Shown here piece after piece: positions 16,578-26,318 of a DNA stretch of 53,947 nt. Source of the stretch: a virus. Under the pieces are notes generated by a model. It was not told the DNA's origin and made no database searches. It saw only the letters and a list, made by a program, of their open reading frames with translations. The stretch spans positions 1 through 53,947 of IMG/VR virus record IMGVR_UViG_3300031972_000800; one strand, written 5' to 3'. How positions within the stretch are numbered: position 1 is the stretch's first letter; every line of letters begins with the position of its first letter. Both the position numbers and the translations under genes were made by a program.

Positions 16578-18482
16578 TTAGCTACCCTTTTTCTGCCGCT
16601 GGTCAAACTTTGTTGCCCCGTCCGTTTTACCTTGGTTGTTAGACGTATAGCCCAGGGATTTCATAAACAGCGTTATTAGGGCTGGATCTCTCGCAACACC
16701 TCCAGAAGAGGTCATTTTCTCAAACGCTTGATCTGGGGTAAGACCGCCGCTAGCTGGGTCTATATACAGGTTATATTCGGCCAACAGTGCTTTACCAGTT
16801 GCTGTAGACAAGAAAGCTTTACCAGGAGTATTTGCTGCATCTGTCTCAATCTTAGCAATTTCCAAATCCGTGCGAAGTTGATACTCCTTAATAAGCTCAT
16901 CCATCCGCTGTCTGCGAGCCGCTGCCGCAGAATCCAACTCAGACGCTCTATCAAACGCCGCAAGTTTAATGCTGCGATCAAGTTCTGTGCGCTCTTTGTC
17001 CGCCGCAGCTAGACCCGCGATTGCCGTAGAGGCAGCGGCGTTTAGGTTAGCCAAGGCGTCCGGACTTTGGCCCGCGGCTAGCGCAGTAAAGAACTGCATT
17101 GCCATCAGGTTAAATTCTTTCTGCTTGTCTCGTTCCCCAATGCCCAAGAAATCTTTTAAGAACTCATACTGCGCCTTAGTAGCTTCCTCAATGGAAGACG
17201 AGCTCCCCGCGCCAAGGTTCGCGCCGATTGTACCAGGGAGACTTGCGCCCGGATCCTTAGAAGCTTCTGCTGCTGCTAGGGCAACCCCTTCCAGATCTTT
17301 AGCCGCATCTGGAGTATAACCTGCGGAGCCCAATGCGGCAGCACTCTCAGCCTTCGGATCGTTCTTCTCTACCGCTTCTAATAAAGCATCCACATCAACT
17401 TTTTCTGGCGCAGCAAGATCAGGCATCCCGGTCATTTGTTTGCGTTCCGCATCCGCCATCTCTTGGGCGCGTGTTAGTATATCGCCTTCCGTTGCGGCTG
17501 ACGCCGCTTCGGATGCTTCCGAAACTCGTTTTTCTGCCGCAGCAAGATCTACCGCAGCTTCTGAGGATAAGGGAACACCGCCAAACGTTTGGTCTTCTAC
17601 AACCTGTTGTTGCTGTTGTTGCGCAATAGAAGCCTCATTCTTTAATCGTTCCGCTTCTTGTTGTTTAAAGTCCGCAGAAGACATGAACTCAGTCACCATC
17701 TTTGACCGCGCATCCGTTGAAAGAATAGGGTCCATATCCATTGTGAAGACCTGATTAGTTCTTTCGTTAACAAGAAAAGGCATTCCTTGAACTTGAATCT
17801 GACGAAGGGAAGCGGGATCTTCCTCCGGGGTCATGGACATAAGGGTTTCTGCGGGTGTGGGCATTGTCATCCCGGCTAAGGCTAAGGACGCATCCTCTAT
17901 AGGTATGCCTTGATTTTCCGCGACAGAGCGACCAGCCATAATATCTTCCATGGACTTCGTCGGTGTAAACGAAAGCGACGGAGGATTAAGACTAATCTCA
18001 CGGAGCGCATCCTCAATCGGATTAACGGACTGCGCACTCTGGACCGTGGTCCGGATTCGGTCCATTAACGAGGGCTGCTCCCCGCTGGTTATAGGAGCAC
18101 TCTCCAACACCACCTCTTCCGGTGCCGCCTGTTGCGTTTCCATCATTCGACTGATGCGAGTACCAAGGATCGTTTGCGGACGAGCACGAGTTCTAACTCC
18201 TGACGGAACCATAGACTCTTCTTCAACAGTAGCCTGCTGCATTAATTGAGGAAACCTGTCGTTTAGCATTTGCATCGTGGGCACATCCACTCGAACGTAC
18301 TCATACTGATCTACTAAACCCGGAATGTTACTAACGATATATGAAAGCTCGACGCCCCCACCATTAGCAAACCTCATCGCCTCGCCCATCAACTCCGGAG
18401 AAGACCGCATAATCCCACCCATCGCCGCAAGCTGCCGCCGAGCATCTTTGTTCCTAAACAACTTGCGATTCTGAACGTTCAT
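16578..18482 (-). CDS. Internal virion protein, Ala-rich
   Basis: 634 aa, rich in Ala, Glu, Gln and Ser, largely helical, with a poly-Gln run (about residues 290-296) and a long C-terminal coiled region. Position between the 402-aa and 1579-aa proteins recalls the three-protein ejection sets of podoviruses (such as P22 gp7, gp20, gp16 or T7 gp14-16). That comparison is by position and length only. It starts 15 bases after the stop of the 402-aa protein. Confidence 0.6.
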   Translation of the reverse strand: MNVQNRKLFRNKDARRQLAAMGGIMRSSPELMGEAMRFANGGGVELSYIVSNIPGLVDQYEYVRVDVPTMQMLNDRFPQLMQQATVEEESMVPSGVRTRARPQTILGTRISRMMETQQAAPEEVVLESAPITSGEQPSLMDRIRTTVQSAQSVNPIEDALREISLNPPSLSFTPTKSMEDIMAGRSVAENQGIPIEDASLALAGMTMPTPAETLMSMTPEEDPASLRQIQVQGMPFLVNERTNQVFTMDMDPILSTDARSKMVTEFMSSADFKQQEAERLKNEASIAQQQQQQVVEDQTFGGVPLSSEAAVDLAAAEKRVSEASEAASAATEGDILTRAQEMADAERKQMTGMPDLAAPEKVDVDALLEAVEKNDPKAESAAALGSAGYTPDAAKDLEGVALAAAEASKDPGASLPGTIGANLGAGSSSSIEEATKAQYEFLKDFLGIGERDKQKEFNLMAMQFFTALAAGQSPDALANLNAAASTAIAGLAAADKERTELDRSIKLAAFDRASELDSAAAARRQRMDELIKEYQLRTDLEIAKIETDAANTPGKAFLSTATGKALLAEYNLYIDPASGGLTPDQAFEKMTSSGGVARDPALITLFMKSLGYTSNNQGKTDGATKFDQRQKKGS

Positions 18483-18497
18483 AAGAAACCTCTAAGA

Positions 18498-19706
18498 TCA
18501 GTTAAAGTAGTTGTAACCAGCGCCCGCTGCGCCAAAAGCTCCGCCAATTTGAGTGTACGGATTAGGCATTGAAGGCATCGTAAAGGACATCGAGGAAGAC
18601 GGAGTCCCCGCAAAAATATCCGAGTAGAAACCAAGCTCTTGGTATGGCCGCATGTATTCTTGGTACTGATTCTGACGCAACGCTTCAAGCTCCCGCTGAC
18701 GTTGGTCTTGCTGGTTCTGACCCATGCCGTAGAGCATGTTGATGTCGCTTTGCCCCATCTGCTGCCCCAAGCCACCTAATTTAGCTTGCGCCGTTCCTAC
18801 GTTGCCTAAGCCTCCAGCCAGTGAACCAATGCCTGTGCCAATGTTAGCCATACCTGTGCCCGCGCCCATGGTTGTGCGACCAATGTTAGCCATACCTGTA
18901 CCAGCGCCCATGGTTGTGCGACCAATGTTAGCCTGCTGCCCTGCAAACTGGCCCATTCCAGTAGCAAGGTTTCCAAATGCCTGTCCCGCTGTCTGCTGAC
19001 GGCCTTTCTGAGACTCAAACGCACTGCCCGCACGGTCCATAGCTTGTTGAAACCCTTGCGATCTTAGCTGGGCACCAAACTCACTGGCATCTCTTGCTGT
19101 CTCTTGACCAACCCGGCGCGTCTCCAGATTCGCACGACTTGATCCTCCTAGCGCCGCTGCACCCAAACCACGGCCCCGCTGTAAATTTCCAGCCTGTGCG
19201 CCTTGTTCTTGGATGTCTCTTTGCCCAGCTTGTACAACCTCTTCAAGGTACGGATCCATGAACCTTTTATAACCTTGACCTCTAAAACGGTCTTGAGATT
19301 TGCGTAGAGCTTGAGCCCCTTCTCCGGTTAACCTCTTACCTTTCATAAGATAGTCTTGCCCTGCTCCCGCTTGTCGTGCGCCTTTTTTAAAATATTGTGA
19401 CCCTTGTCTCGCTTGTCGTGCGCCTCGATCAAAGTACCCTCCCGCATCAGCAAGAGTTCCTAACCCAGATTTATAAGCCCCCGCTGCGGAACCAAGAGTA
19501 TCAGCGCCTGCCTGCAACATTGGCATGTAAGATCCAACGCCTTGAGCAGCCATTTTCATGGCTTGTTGTTGATAAGGGGACATTCCAGCAATTTGATACT
19601 GGGGCATTCGGCCCTTGCCCTGCTTAAACAAATCACTGGCGCTTTGCAGAATTTGTTTCTGGTACTTCTTTAAATAAGAAGGGATGCCGCTTGTTTGTGC
19701 CGCCAT
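18498..19706 (-). CDS. Gln/Gly-rich internal virion protein
   Basis: 402 aa. The sequence is unusually rich in Gly, Gln, Ala and Met, with many heptad-like short repeats (for example GQQANIGRTTMGAGTGMANI) and a tail rich in Ser/Pro/Phe. The central region contains a 14-residue repeat present twice. The N-terminus PSYLKKYQKQILQSASDLFK is amphipathic. Such composition is typical of membrane-active DNA-ejection proteins, which I infer as its role. Confidence 0.6.
   Translation of the reverse strand: MAAQTSGIPSYLKKYQKQILQSASDLFKQGKGRMPQYQIAGMSPYQQQAMKMAAQGVGSYMPMLQAGADTLGSAAGAYKSGLGTLADAGGYFDRGARQARQGSQYFKKGARQAGAGQDYLMKGKRLTGEGAQALRKSQDRFRGQGYKRFMDPYLEEVVQAGQRDIQEQGAQAGNLQRGRGLGAAALGGSSRANLETRRVGQETARDASEFGAQLRSQGFQQAMDRAGSAFESQKGRQQTAGQAFGNLATGMGQFAGQQANIGRTTMGAGTGMANIGRTTMGAGTGMANIGTGIGSLAGGLGNVGTAQAKLGGLGQQMGQSDINMLYGMGQNQQDQRQRELEALRQNQYQEYMRPYQELGFYSDIFAGTPSSSMSFTMPSMPNPYTQIGGAFGAAGAGYNYFN
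18841..18924 (-). repeat. 42-bp tandem repeat in the Gly/Gln-rich virion protein
   Basis: Two head-to-tail copies (18841-18882 and 18883-18924), nearly identical, encode the 14-residue unit NIGRTTMGAGTGMA. A third partial copy follows. Copy-number change by slippage is likely. Confidence 0.9.
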
Positions 19707-19714
19707 AATATCAC

Positions 19715-20425
19715 CTATGCTCTAAGACTTCGATACAACATCGCCGCCGCTTGACCCCGAGATCCATTAGGGGCATTTCCAATAATTTGTCCCGCTAACT
19801 CAGCATTGCCGCCGCCTAGCTGTTCCAAATCCTTTAACGAAAAAACAACCTCGCCGTTAGATAACGCAGCCTCCCGAACAGGTTGCCCGTTCTGATATAT
19901 CATCGCAGGTATGTCGTCAGAGGTTCCAGTGCCTGGACCTTGAATTAAACCACCCGCCGCTGCGTATTGACGATTTAAATCATCGTAATAAGCTCCGTAA
20001 TCAGGGGTTTCAACTTCGATGCTGTCCCACTGGTCCGAAAGATAATCATCTAATTTTTGTGCTTCTGCCAATGGGTCTGGCGGATTCGCCACGCCATACG
20101 CAGTCATACCAAGCCCAAGAGCTTGAAGGATATTTCCGTAAGCCTTATCCCCTGTAAAAGCAGATTTAAATATGCCAGGAAGACCCTTGCTTGCCACTTC
20201 TTGGGTCGCTTCTTGGGCCGCTATCTGTCCTGTGCCTGCTCCCAACAACGATGTGAGCCCTTTTCCCCCGACCAAAGCACCGCTAATTCCACCAAGCGCC
20301 GCCGCTTTTATCGCATCTTGAGGCTTACCTCCTCCGAGAAGAGATACAATCCCCGCTCCGATGGCACCCCCAGCGGGGCCAAACAGGCTGCTACCAATAA
20401 GGCCTCCAATTACTGATAAGCTCAT
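19715..20425 (-). CDS. Glycine-zipper virion protein with GPGTGTSD domain
   Basis: 236 aa. Residues 1-75 are a Gly/Ala-rich hydrophobic region (GGLIGSSLFGPAGGAIGAGI) of the glycine-zipper type, able to insert in membranes. The C-terminal part has AAAGGLIQGPGTGTSDDIPA followed by EAALSNGEVVFS, the same GGxI-x-GPGTGTSDxIPAxLSNGEFV module found at the end of many phage tape-measure or pilot proteins. It probably belongs to the ejection or internal head complex. Confidence 0.65.
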   Translation of the reverse strand: MSLSVIGGLIGSSLFGPAGGAIGAGIVSLLGGGKPQDAIKAAALGGISGALVGGKGLTSLLGAGTGQIAAQEATQEVASKGLPGIFKSAFTGDKAYGNILQALGLGMTAYGVANPPDPLAEAQKLDDYLSDQWDSIEVETPDYGAYYDDLNRQYAAAGGLIQGPGTGTSDDIPAMIYQNGQPVREAALSNGEVVFSLKDLEQLGGGNAELAGQIIGNAPNGSRGQAAAMLYRSLRA

Positions 20426-20646
20426 TATGCTTCTCCTTGAATAGGCTCGGGCGAAGTAACCGTTATCGAAGTGCTGCGGTTCTCAGCGCCTGTCCAAGCC
20501 TGTCCACAATCCGGACATGTTCCGTTCGGGTAACTTAAAACTTCTTCAGGCGTATCAACCGCATTCCCACAATTAATACAATGCACTGTATCAGAACTCG
20601 TGGATGGTTTCCAGAGAGATCCGTTTGGCATTGTAATTACAGTCAT
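20425..20646 (-). CDS. Small zinc-ribbon virion protein
   Basis: 73 aa with CINCGN (residues 23-28) and CPDCGQ (44-49), a C-x2-C ... C-x2-C zinc ribbon, with a Ser/Thr-rich C-terminus. Overlaps both neighbours by a few bases. Likely structural or an assembly factor; role unknown. Confidence 0.65.
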   Translation of the reverse strand: MTVITMPNGSLWKPSTSSDTVHCINCGNAVDTPEEVLSYPNGTCPDCGQAWTGAENRSTSITVTSPEPIQGEA

Positions 20647-20939
20647 GTTATCGTCACCGTTGTTGTGCCGACCGATCCGGTGGCCGAGGACCCCCGCACA
20701 TGTGGCGTGTTAATTAGCGTCACCTTAACAAACCCCGCCTGCTGAAACAATCCTCCAAGTTCCAAACCACTATCGTCCGTTTGAAGACTCGTGAGCACCA
20801 GTTCTGTGTGCCGACCCTCCCCAGCATTTTGCATCCGAGTCAAGTAAACAGTGAAGTCTTGCATCAAACGCGACAAGTATTCCGTGCTGTACTCTTTGGG
20901 GGGCAGCGGAAAAAACGGCAGGTTTGTATTGCGAGACAT
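20643..20939 (-). CDS. Small virion protein ending in an ATGSxG tail
   Basis: 98 aa. The N-terminal half is helical (STEYLSRLMQDFTVYLTRMQ) and the C-terminus reads SSATGSVGTTTVTIT, one copy of a beta motif that is repeated many times in the protein at 25557-26318. It overlaps the tail hub gene upstream by one base. A minor tail component is likely. Confidence 0.55.
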   Translation of the reverse strand: MSRNTNLPFFPLPPKEYSTEYLSRLMQDFTVYLTRMQNAGEGRHTELVLTSLQTDDSGLELGGLFQQAGFVKVTLINTPHVRGSSATGSVGTTTVTIT

Positions 20940-23053
20940 TAACGTCTCCCGTCAGGGCGCACATCCACCCTTGGTGTTCCTAAACGCCAAGTTACATCCG
21001 TTTGATTAGACTCCACGCGCACCGCAAACGACCTACCCCTAACTCGTATGTGGGCTTGATCAGTAAACTCCTCAATAGGAACTGTTGCCGTCTGAGAAAC
21101 GGTTGCCGTGTTGGAAGTGTCATAGTTCGACCCAGGGAACCGTCTTGCTTTTATAGTCATAGACAGGTCTGGGGTTCCGGTCGAAGACCTGAACGTAACG
21201 TCGGGGATTAACCTGCGAACAAATACAAAGTTATCGCCTTCGCCAATCGAAACCTGACTTGATTCAATGTACGAGTTTATAGCAACCGGAGGGTTTTCAG
21301 ATCCGTCGTTATCTCCAAACTCATGAAAGTACAGATAGTGGTCCGTAGATGCTGCAATCGGATTCCGCTCCGTACCGCGGTCCATCCAAGCGGAACGCCC
21401 AAGATTTCCATAGTACCAGATATTCTGCTGATAATTATATACAACGTACCGATCATTGTCCGTGCTGTTTGCCGAGGGATAAAACCACCAAACTTCTCCG
21501 AACGCTGCGTTAGATCCCGCAATGACCTTTCCCGCCTGATCGTCGTTAAAATCACTAAACACATAATCTCTAACGGTACAGGCCAACCTGTTTACTGCGC
21601 CGTTAAACATATAAAACTCCTTTTGACCCATCCAATAAACGGAATCCTCGACGTTTATAGCTGTCTGATTCCCGCGAATTGTAATGTTGTCGGAAATAAG
21701 ATTAATGCCAAAAGTAAACGGGGGCCCTAAATACTGCATCGAATGAACAGAAACGTCAGTAAACACAAGAATCTGCTGGCGTGTTTCCACCGCAGTTACG
21801 ATCTCAGAACCCGTCCCGATTAGTAAATCCCCAGCAGTGTTCGTAACTGTGGTTTCCCAGTCTCGAATGTTTCCCTGATCACAAAACCTGATCAGCAAAG
21901 GATCCTGAGTAGTGTCCGATTCAGGGTTTGTCCCAAAAGCAATCACATGCTTGTCCCTGTCCGAAACCAAAACCTGTTTGGCTACCACGGGTGGCGAGAA
22001 CGTAGTTCCGAAAGCCGCAGAAGAAATGTCCACCGCACGAGTGGTTACTCCGTTTGTTCTGTCCCAATAATAAATACCAGCATCTCTGGGATTAATTACT
22101 AAATCCTCTCCGAAGTTATCATGGGACCAAGTGCGAAGACTTCGATCTGCTGCGCCAATACTCGCCGCAGAACCCCAAGTTCCCCGGCCCCAAGTTCCCG
22201 CTCCCCAACCTGTGCCAAAAACAACCGTGTCCTGCCCAGTTGGCACTTGATACGCACCCACAACGCTTGAACCTCCGTTGCCCGTGTCAGAAGAATTAGC
22301 AAAGATAATTGTAGGCGCATAACCAGTCGTTGAAGTAATCGAGTCTACCGTCGCAACATCTCGTAAATTTATCGTGTAGTTGTTTTCGTCCACAAGAGTA
22401 AAGATTTGGTACTCTTGATTTAACCTGTTCGCAGTGGCTTGGCCCCCTAGCGTAGCCGCCCCGCTAAACGTTACAAAATCGTTAGGGTTACAACCGTGAC
22501 CCGTATCAGCGACTTTAATAGTAGAACAATTCACCGCTGCTCCAGAACTGTGGGCCGCATCAGTTGTTCCATCCAACCCACGCACACAGTTCGTCAAATC
22601 GTTGCTACTAATTCCGTTATACGAAATGGTTTCACTTTCGATTTGAATAATTCCAACAGAAGGAAACCCAGACGCACTGGTGAGTGTTATCGAAGTATCA
22701 CCAGCACTTACGTCTGACGCCAAAGTGTTAGCACTCGCGTCAAAAGTTACTTCTCCCGCTGCTGTTGTGCTGCGAATTGGAGTAATATCGTAATATGCGC
22801 CGCCTTCGCTTATGTAGTATTTTAGGTGAGTCCCCACACCTATAAAATTGTTTCCGTCAAGAGCCGTCCACCCAATTAAAGATCTACACGTTCCAAGAAA
22901 ATTAGCGTCAAAGGTATGCTCCCAACCTCCGATTTTTTCTGGGACCCCAAACCGGAACCTAACTTTATCACACTCGTACCAGCCGCCCTCGTTGGAATAT
23001 GAGGTGGTTTCTTTGTTAATTCCTGGTCGAAACTGTAATTTTGTTAGCGGCAT
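20939..23053 (-). CDS. Tail hub/stabilisation protein
   Basis: 704 aa, with a strong start (GGAGAG 8 bases before ATG 23053). The N-terminus MPLTKLQFRPGINKETTSYS and following GGWYECDKVRFRFGVPEKIG mark a broad family of podovirus tail proteins with a predicted beta-propeller, in the position of P22 gp10 or T7 gp12. Beta-rich throughout. It likely forms part of the short tail tube below the adaptor proteins. The exact equivalent is not resolvable from sequence alone. Confidence 0.7.
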   Translation of the reverse strand: MPLTKLQFRPGINKETTSYSNEGGWYECDKVRFRFGVPEKIGGWEHTFDANFLGTCRSLIGWTALDGNNFIGVGTHLKYYISEGGAYYDITPIRSTTAAGEVTFDASANTLASDVSAGDTSITLTSASGFPSVGIIQIESETISYNGISSNDLTNCVRGLDGTTDAAHSSGAAVNCSTIKVADTGHGCNPNDFVTFSGAATLGGQATANRLNQEYQIFTLVDENNYTINLRDVATVDSITSTTGYAPTIIFANSSDTGNGGSSVVGAYQVPTGQDTVVFGTGWGAGTWGRGTWGSAASIGAADRSLRTWSHDNFGEDLVINPRDAGIYYWDRTNGVTTRAVDISSAAFGTTFSPPVVAKQVLVSDRDKHVIAFGTNPESDTTQDPLLIRFCDQGNIRDWETTVTNTAGDLLIGTGSEIVTAVETRQQILVFTDVSVHSMQYLGPPFTFGINLISDNITIRGNQTAINVEDSVYWMGQKEFYMFNGAVNRLACTVRDYVFSDFNDDQAGKVIAGSNAAFGEVWWFYPSANSTDNDRYVVYNYQQNIWYYGNLGRSAWMDRGTERNPIAASTDHYLYFHEFGDNDGSENPPVAINSYIESSQVSIGEGDNFVFVRRLIPDVTFRSSTGTPDLSMTIKARRFPGSNYDTSNTATVSQTATVPIEEFTDQAHIRVRGRSFAVRVESNQTDVTWRLGTPRVDVRPDGRR

Positions 23054-23093
23054 TTTAAACTCTCCTTGTGTTATATTCGACTCAGATCGAGAG

Positions 23094-25547
23094 TTATCCA
23101 GCTTCCAATGCCGCTACTTTAGTTTCCAAGACTTCGATCTTAGCCATAGCTTCCTGCAATGCCTTGATAGCTTTCATATACAGCACCGAATATTTTACAG
23201 AAAGAAATTCTTTTTGATTTCCGTCTGCATCCAAAACTGGGTTATCCTCGGCATCAGTTTGGAAGACTTGCTTAACCAAGCCATTCATTCCAGAAGCTTG
23301 AAGGTCTTGAGCCATAACACCTAACATATTTGGTGCATCTAACTTATCTTCGATCATAGAGTAGTTCTTAAACTGCAATGCTTTGATGTCATTCCACTGA
23401 GAACTAGCAGCTACAATGTTTTCTTTCAGGCGTTCATCTGATGTAGAACCGTAGGAGTTGGTTGCTGACAAAAAGTCACCATTTTCTTCTATTTCAGATT
23501 TAATCGTACCTTGACGTTGGTGTCTAAATACATAATCAGCGCCAGTACCATCTCGTGCGGAGATGGCCGTATATGTATCATTGCTTCCACTGCCTTGGTG
23601 ATATATAATAACACTTTCTTCAGTAGCAGTATAAACATTGCCATGACTTCTACCTACTCTAATACCGCCAGCCCTGAGATATATATCACCAGTATCATCA
23701 AGTTGCATCGAGCCTTCACTGCTGTTTTCATACGCATTAGATACGGGATAAAACTCTAAACCTGCATTCCCTGTACTATCATCTGCAGTAGCAATCATGC
23801 CACCAAATTTATTGACGGAGTTATCGTTGGTTTTAAATAAATAACCGCCAACGTAATCACCTGCAACAACAGTAGTATCTGATCTTCCTGCAACAAACTG
23901 TGTGCCACCACTAAAATAATTAACAAAGCTACGTTTATCGGGGTTGTGTGTCTGTGGGGTATGGCTGTCGGGGTCAGATACAGACATACCTATGTTGCTG
24001 GTAGAACCCTCTACGAAGAAAGCATGAGTATCGGCATCACTTTCAACACGAAAGTCTAAGTCACGACTATCATCGTTAAATACAGTTTCAGTGGCGTTCA
24101 TAGTTATACGATCACGAGTAGTACCTGCGAGCATAGTTTTTATTGTTAGTGTTCCATCTTCAGTACCATCTGATGCGTCTGTAATTTCTCCAAAAATAGT
24201 AGCAAATTGTGTTTTCTCGGAAGCATCATTTAAACCATTAAATTCCATTCTGCCTATTAAATCACTGTCAGCACCTGCTTGTCCCGGATTTCTGTAAAAG
24301 TCTAAGAGTGGACCTGCACTAGCATCAGTATCAGTAGTCTCAAGAATAATGTTTGCATCATTGTTGGTTTTAGTAAACGTACCAGTACCAACAACACTTA
24401 ACGCAGTAGCTGGGCTATTTGTACCTATTCCACAGTTACCATCAGCACCATTTACAAAGAATGCATTTGCATCATTATCACTTTCAACCCGAAAGTCTAA
24501 GTCTAGTGACGCCTCGTTAAATACAGCCTCTGTAGAGTTAAAATTTAAACGTGTCCGATTAGTGCCCGCAAGCATAGTGCTAAGAATTAATTGACCGTCT
24601 TCAGCACCATCAGTTGCATCTCCTATTCTACCTTCAATTTCAGCATACTGAACCTCGTTTCCAGCTACATCCTGTGCACGATAATGAATCGTGCCAATGA
24701 CATCACTTGCTGCACCAACAACATCTCTAAATAGTCTAAGTATTGGACCTTGAGAAGCATCTGTGTCTGTAGAGACAAGACTTAAAGTATCAGAGTTATC
24801 ATTTACAGTAATAGTAGATCCATCGGTAGCAGTAAAACCACCTGTAATGTCTACACCTGTATTAGTAGTTGCTAATTTTACCGCACTGCTTCCACCAGTC
24901 GCAAAAGACAGTTTTGTTGCTCCGGTTGAACCGTCTGCCATAATATAAGTAGCTCGACCCCCAGAACCATCATCTGTCTGTATTAGAATATCCTTATCAG
25001 CTTCGTTATTTTGAAGCTTTAGATCCCCTGCTTCGTTAGAAATAATGGCGTTTGTGCCGTCATGCTTGGCTTGTAAAACACCAGAGTTAAAACTCCCTGC
25101 TTCCAAATCCTCTAAGGCATTATACGCATACGAAGCAGATGCGCCCGCTCCGGTAAACCGAATAACCGCGTTGCGACCAGCAGGCAACTGATAGTCTCTG
25201 CCAGCGTCGTATGTCCCTTGAAACAAAAACAACGTTTGATTGGTGCTGTTCTGGATGTGAATTACTTTCTCAGAATCCGCAGGAGTCAACTGCACATAGG
25301 TATCACCACCAGGAGTTCCCGTAAACTCTACAAAACGATTACGACCGTTTGAAGTAGAACCGTCAGTTACAGGCAACGTGTTTGGACTTCCCGTACTACC
25401 TGTAGAACCTAGCGCCACAGAAATCTGACCATCAAGAGACGTATCTAACAAATCAAAGTTAGTATTCGTCGTATCGCCCCAGGTTCCAGATTGTTCGCCC
25501 GTTGCGATTTTTTCGATACCGTTATTCGTAGTATATGTACTAGGCAT
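23094..25547 (-). CDS. Tail fibre with C-terminal S74 self-cleaving chaperone
   Basis: 817 aa. The N-terminus (residues 1-150, MPSTYTTNNGIEKIATGEQS) is a virion-attachment region. The middle (about 150-690) holds two related blocks about 147 residues apart. The C-terminal region starts SDERLKENI near residue 702, the Ser-Asp-xx-Leu-Lys signature of the peptidase S74 intramolecular chaperone, and ends in a coiled coil (EAMAKIEVLETKVAALEAG). S74 domains assist trimer folding and then cut themselves off at that Ser. It is the receptor-binding fibre. Codon use in the middle is more AT-rich than in flanking genes, suggesting exchange. Confidence 0.88.
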   Translation of the reverse strand: MPSTYTTNNGIEKIATGEQSGTWGDTTNTNFDLLDTSLDGQISVALGSTGSTGSPNTLPVTDGSTSNGRNRFVEFTGTPGGDTYVQLTPADSEKVIHIQNSTNQTLFLFQGTYDAGRDYQLPAGRNAVIRFTGAGASASYAYNALEDLEAGSFNSGVLQAKHDGTNAIISNEAGDLKLQNNEADKDILIQTDDGSGGRATYIMADGSTGATKLSFATGGSSAVKLATTNTGVDITGGFTATDGSTITVNDNSDTLSLVSTDTDASQGPILRLFRDVVGAASDVIGTIHYRAQDVAGNEVQYAEIEGRIGDATDGAEDGQLILSTMLAGTNRTRLNFNSTEAVFNEASLDLDFRVESDNDANAFFVNGADGNCGIGTNSPATALSVVGTGTFTKTNNDANIILETTDTDASAGPLLDFYRNPGQAGADSDLIGRMEFNGLNDASEKTQFATIFGEITDASDGTEDGTLTIKTMLAGTTRDRITMNATETVFNDDSRDLDFRVESDADTHAFFVEGSTSNIGMSVSDPDSHTPQTHNPDKRSFVNYFSGGTQFVAGRSDTTVVAGDYVGGYLFKTNDNSVNKFGGMIATADDSTGNAGLEFYPVSNAYENSSEGSMQLDDTGDIYLRAGGIRVGRSHGNVYTATEESVIIYHQGSGSNDTYTAISARDGTGADYVFRHQRQGTIKSEIEENGDFLSATNSYGSTSDERLKENIVAASSQWNDIKALQFKNYSMIEDKLDAPNMLGVMAQDLQASGMNGLVKQVFQTDAEDNPVLDADGNQKEFLSVKYSVLYMKAIKALQEAMAKIEVLETKVAALEAG

Positions 25548-25556
25548 GATCCCGTC

Positions 25557-26318
25557 CTATGCTGCGTTTTCCCAGTTTGGATCTGGGGAAGTTGTAGACA
25601 CATCGCCCCACTCAGGAGATTGTGTAGGTTGCGTCTGAGTATAACTCGGATTTTGATTTGGCACAATACGAGCAAACCCAGACGACTGACTTGGTTGTAC
25701 GACGCTGTAACTCGGATCTTGATCCGGAACAATACGACCCCAGACCAACGGTGTGCTGGTGGCTCCTGTTGCAGAAACCCCCTCAATGTTAACAAGAGCC
25801 GTCCCTGTTACAGATACAGAGCCAACACTAGCCGTAGCTGCTAAACCCGTGACATCTATAGATTGACCTAATTCAACAGATACAGAGCCAACACCGCCAG
25901 TAGCCGCTAAACCCGTGACCGCAACGCTGGCGGTCCCTGTCACAGATACAGAACCAACACTAGCCGTAGCCGTTAAACCCGTGATAGATATGTTTGCGTC
26001 CGCAGTAACCACCGCAGAACCAACACCGCCAGTAGCCGCTAAACCCGTGACCGCAACGCTGGCGGTCCCTGTCACAGAAACGGAACCAACACCGCCAGTA
26101 GCCGCTAAGCCCGTGACAGATATGTTTGCGTCCACAGTAACCACCGCAGAGCCAACACCGCCCGTGGCTTCTAAACCCGTGACGGGTACGTCTGCCGTTG
26201 CAACTACAGTTGCAGAGCCAACACCGCCCGTGGCTTTAGGTAGGTCCGTTTGACCCCAAGGCATCTCGCCCCAGCCAAAGCGGCCCCAGCCACCTAGAGG
26301 GACGACAACATCAGTCAC
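25557..26318 (-). CDS. Repeat-rich beta virion protein
   Basis: 253 aa. Between an N-terminal GGWGRFGWGEMPWGQ segment and a C-terminal proline-rich part lie about seven repeats of ATGGVGSVSVTGTASVAVTG type (roughly 20-22 residues). The C-terminus has two copies of RIVPxQxPSYxxxQPxQS. Repeated short beta strands suggest a fibrous or decoration protein of the tail tip. The gene lies directly upstream of the fibre gene in transcription order. Confidence 0.65.
   Translation of the reverse strand: MTDVVVPLGGWGRFGWGEMPWGQTDLPKATGGVGSATVVATADVPVTGLEATGGVGSAVVTVDANISVTGLAATGGVGSVSVTGTASVAVTGLAATGGVGSAVVTADANISITGLTATASVGSVSVTGTASVAVTGLAATGGVGSVSVELGQSIDVTGLAATASVGSVSVTGTALVNIEGVSATGATSTPLVWGRIVPDQDPSYSVVQPSQSSGFARIVPNQNPSYTQTQPTQSPEWGDVSTTSPDPNWENAA
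25888..26078 (-). repeat. DNA-level repeats in the beta-repeat protein
   Basis: A 59-bp stretch at 25888-25946 recurs without change at 26020-26078, 132 bp (44 codons, two protein repeats) away. Several shorter degenerate copies surround it. The identity suggests ongoing slippage or recombination that changes repeat number. Confidence 0.9.

Noticed and set aside
25915-26253. Rightward open frame with TPPVAAKPVT repeats
   Set aside because: It is the antisense image of the ATGGVGS repeats; no start signal and opposite to the operon.
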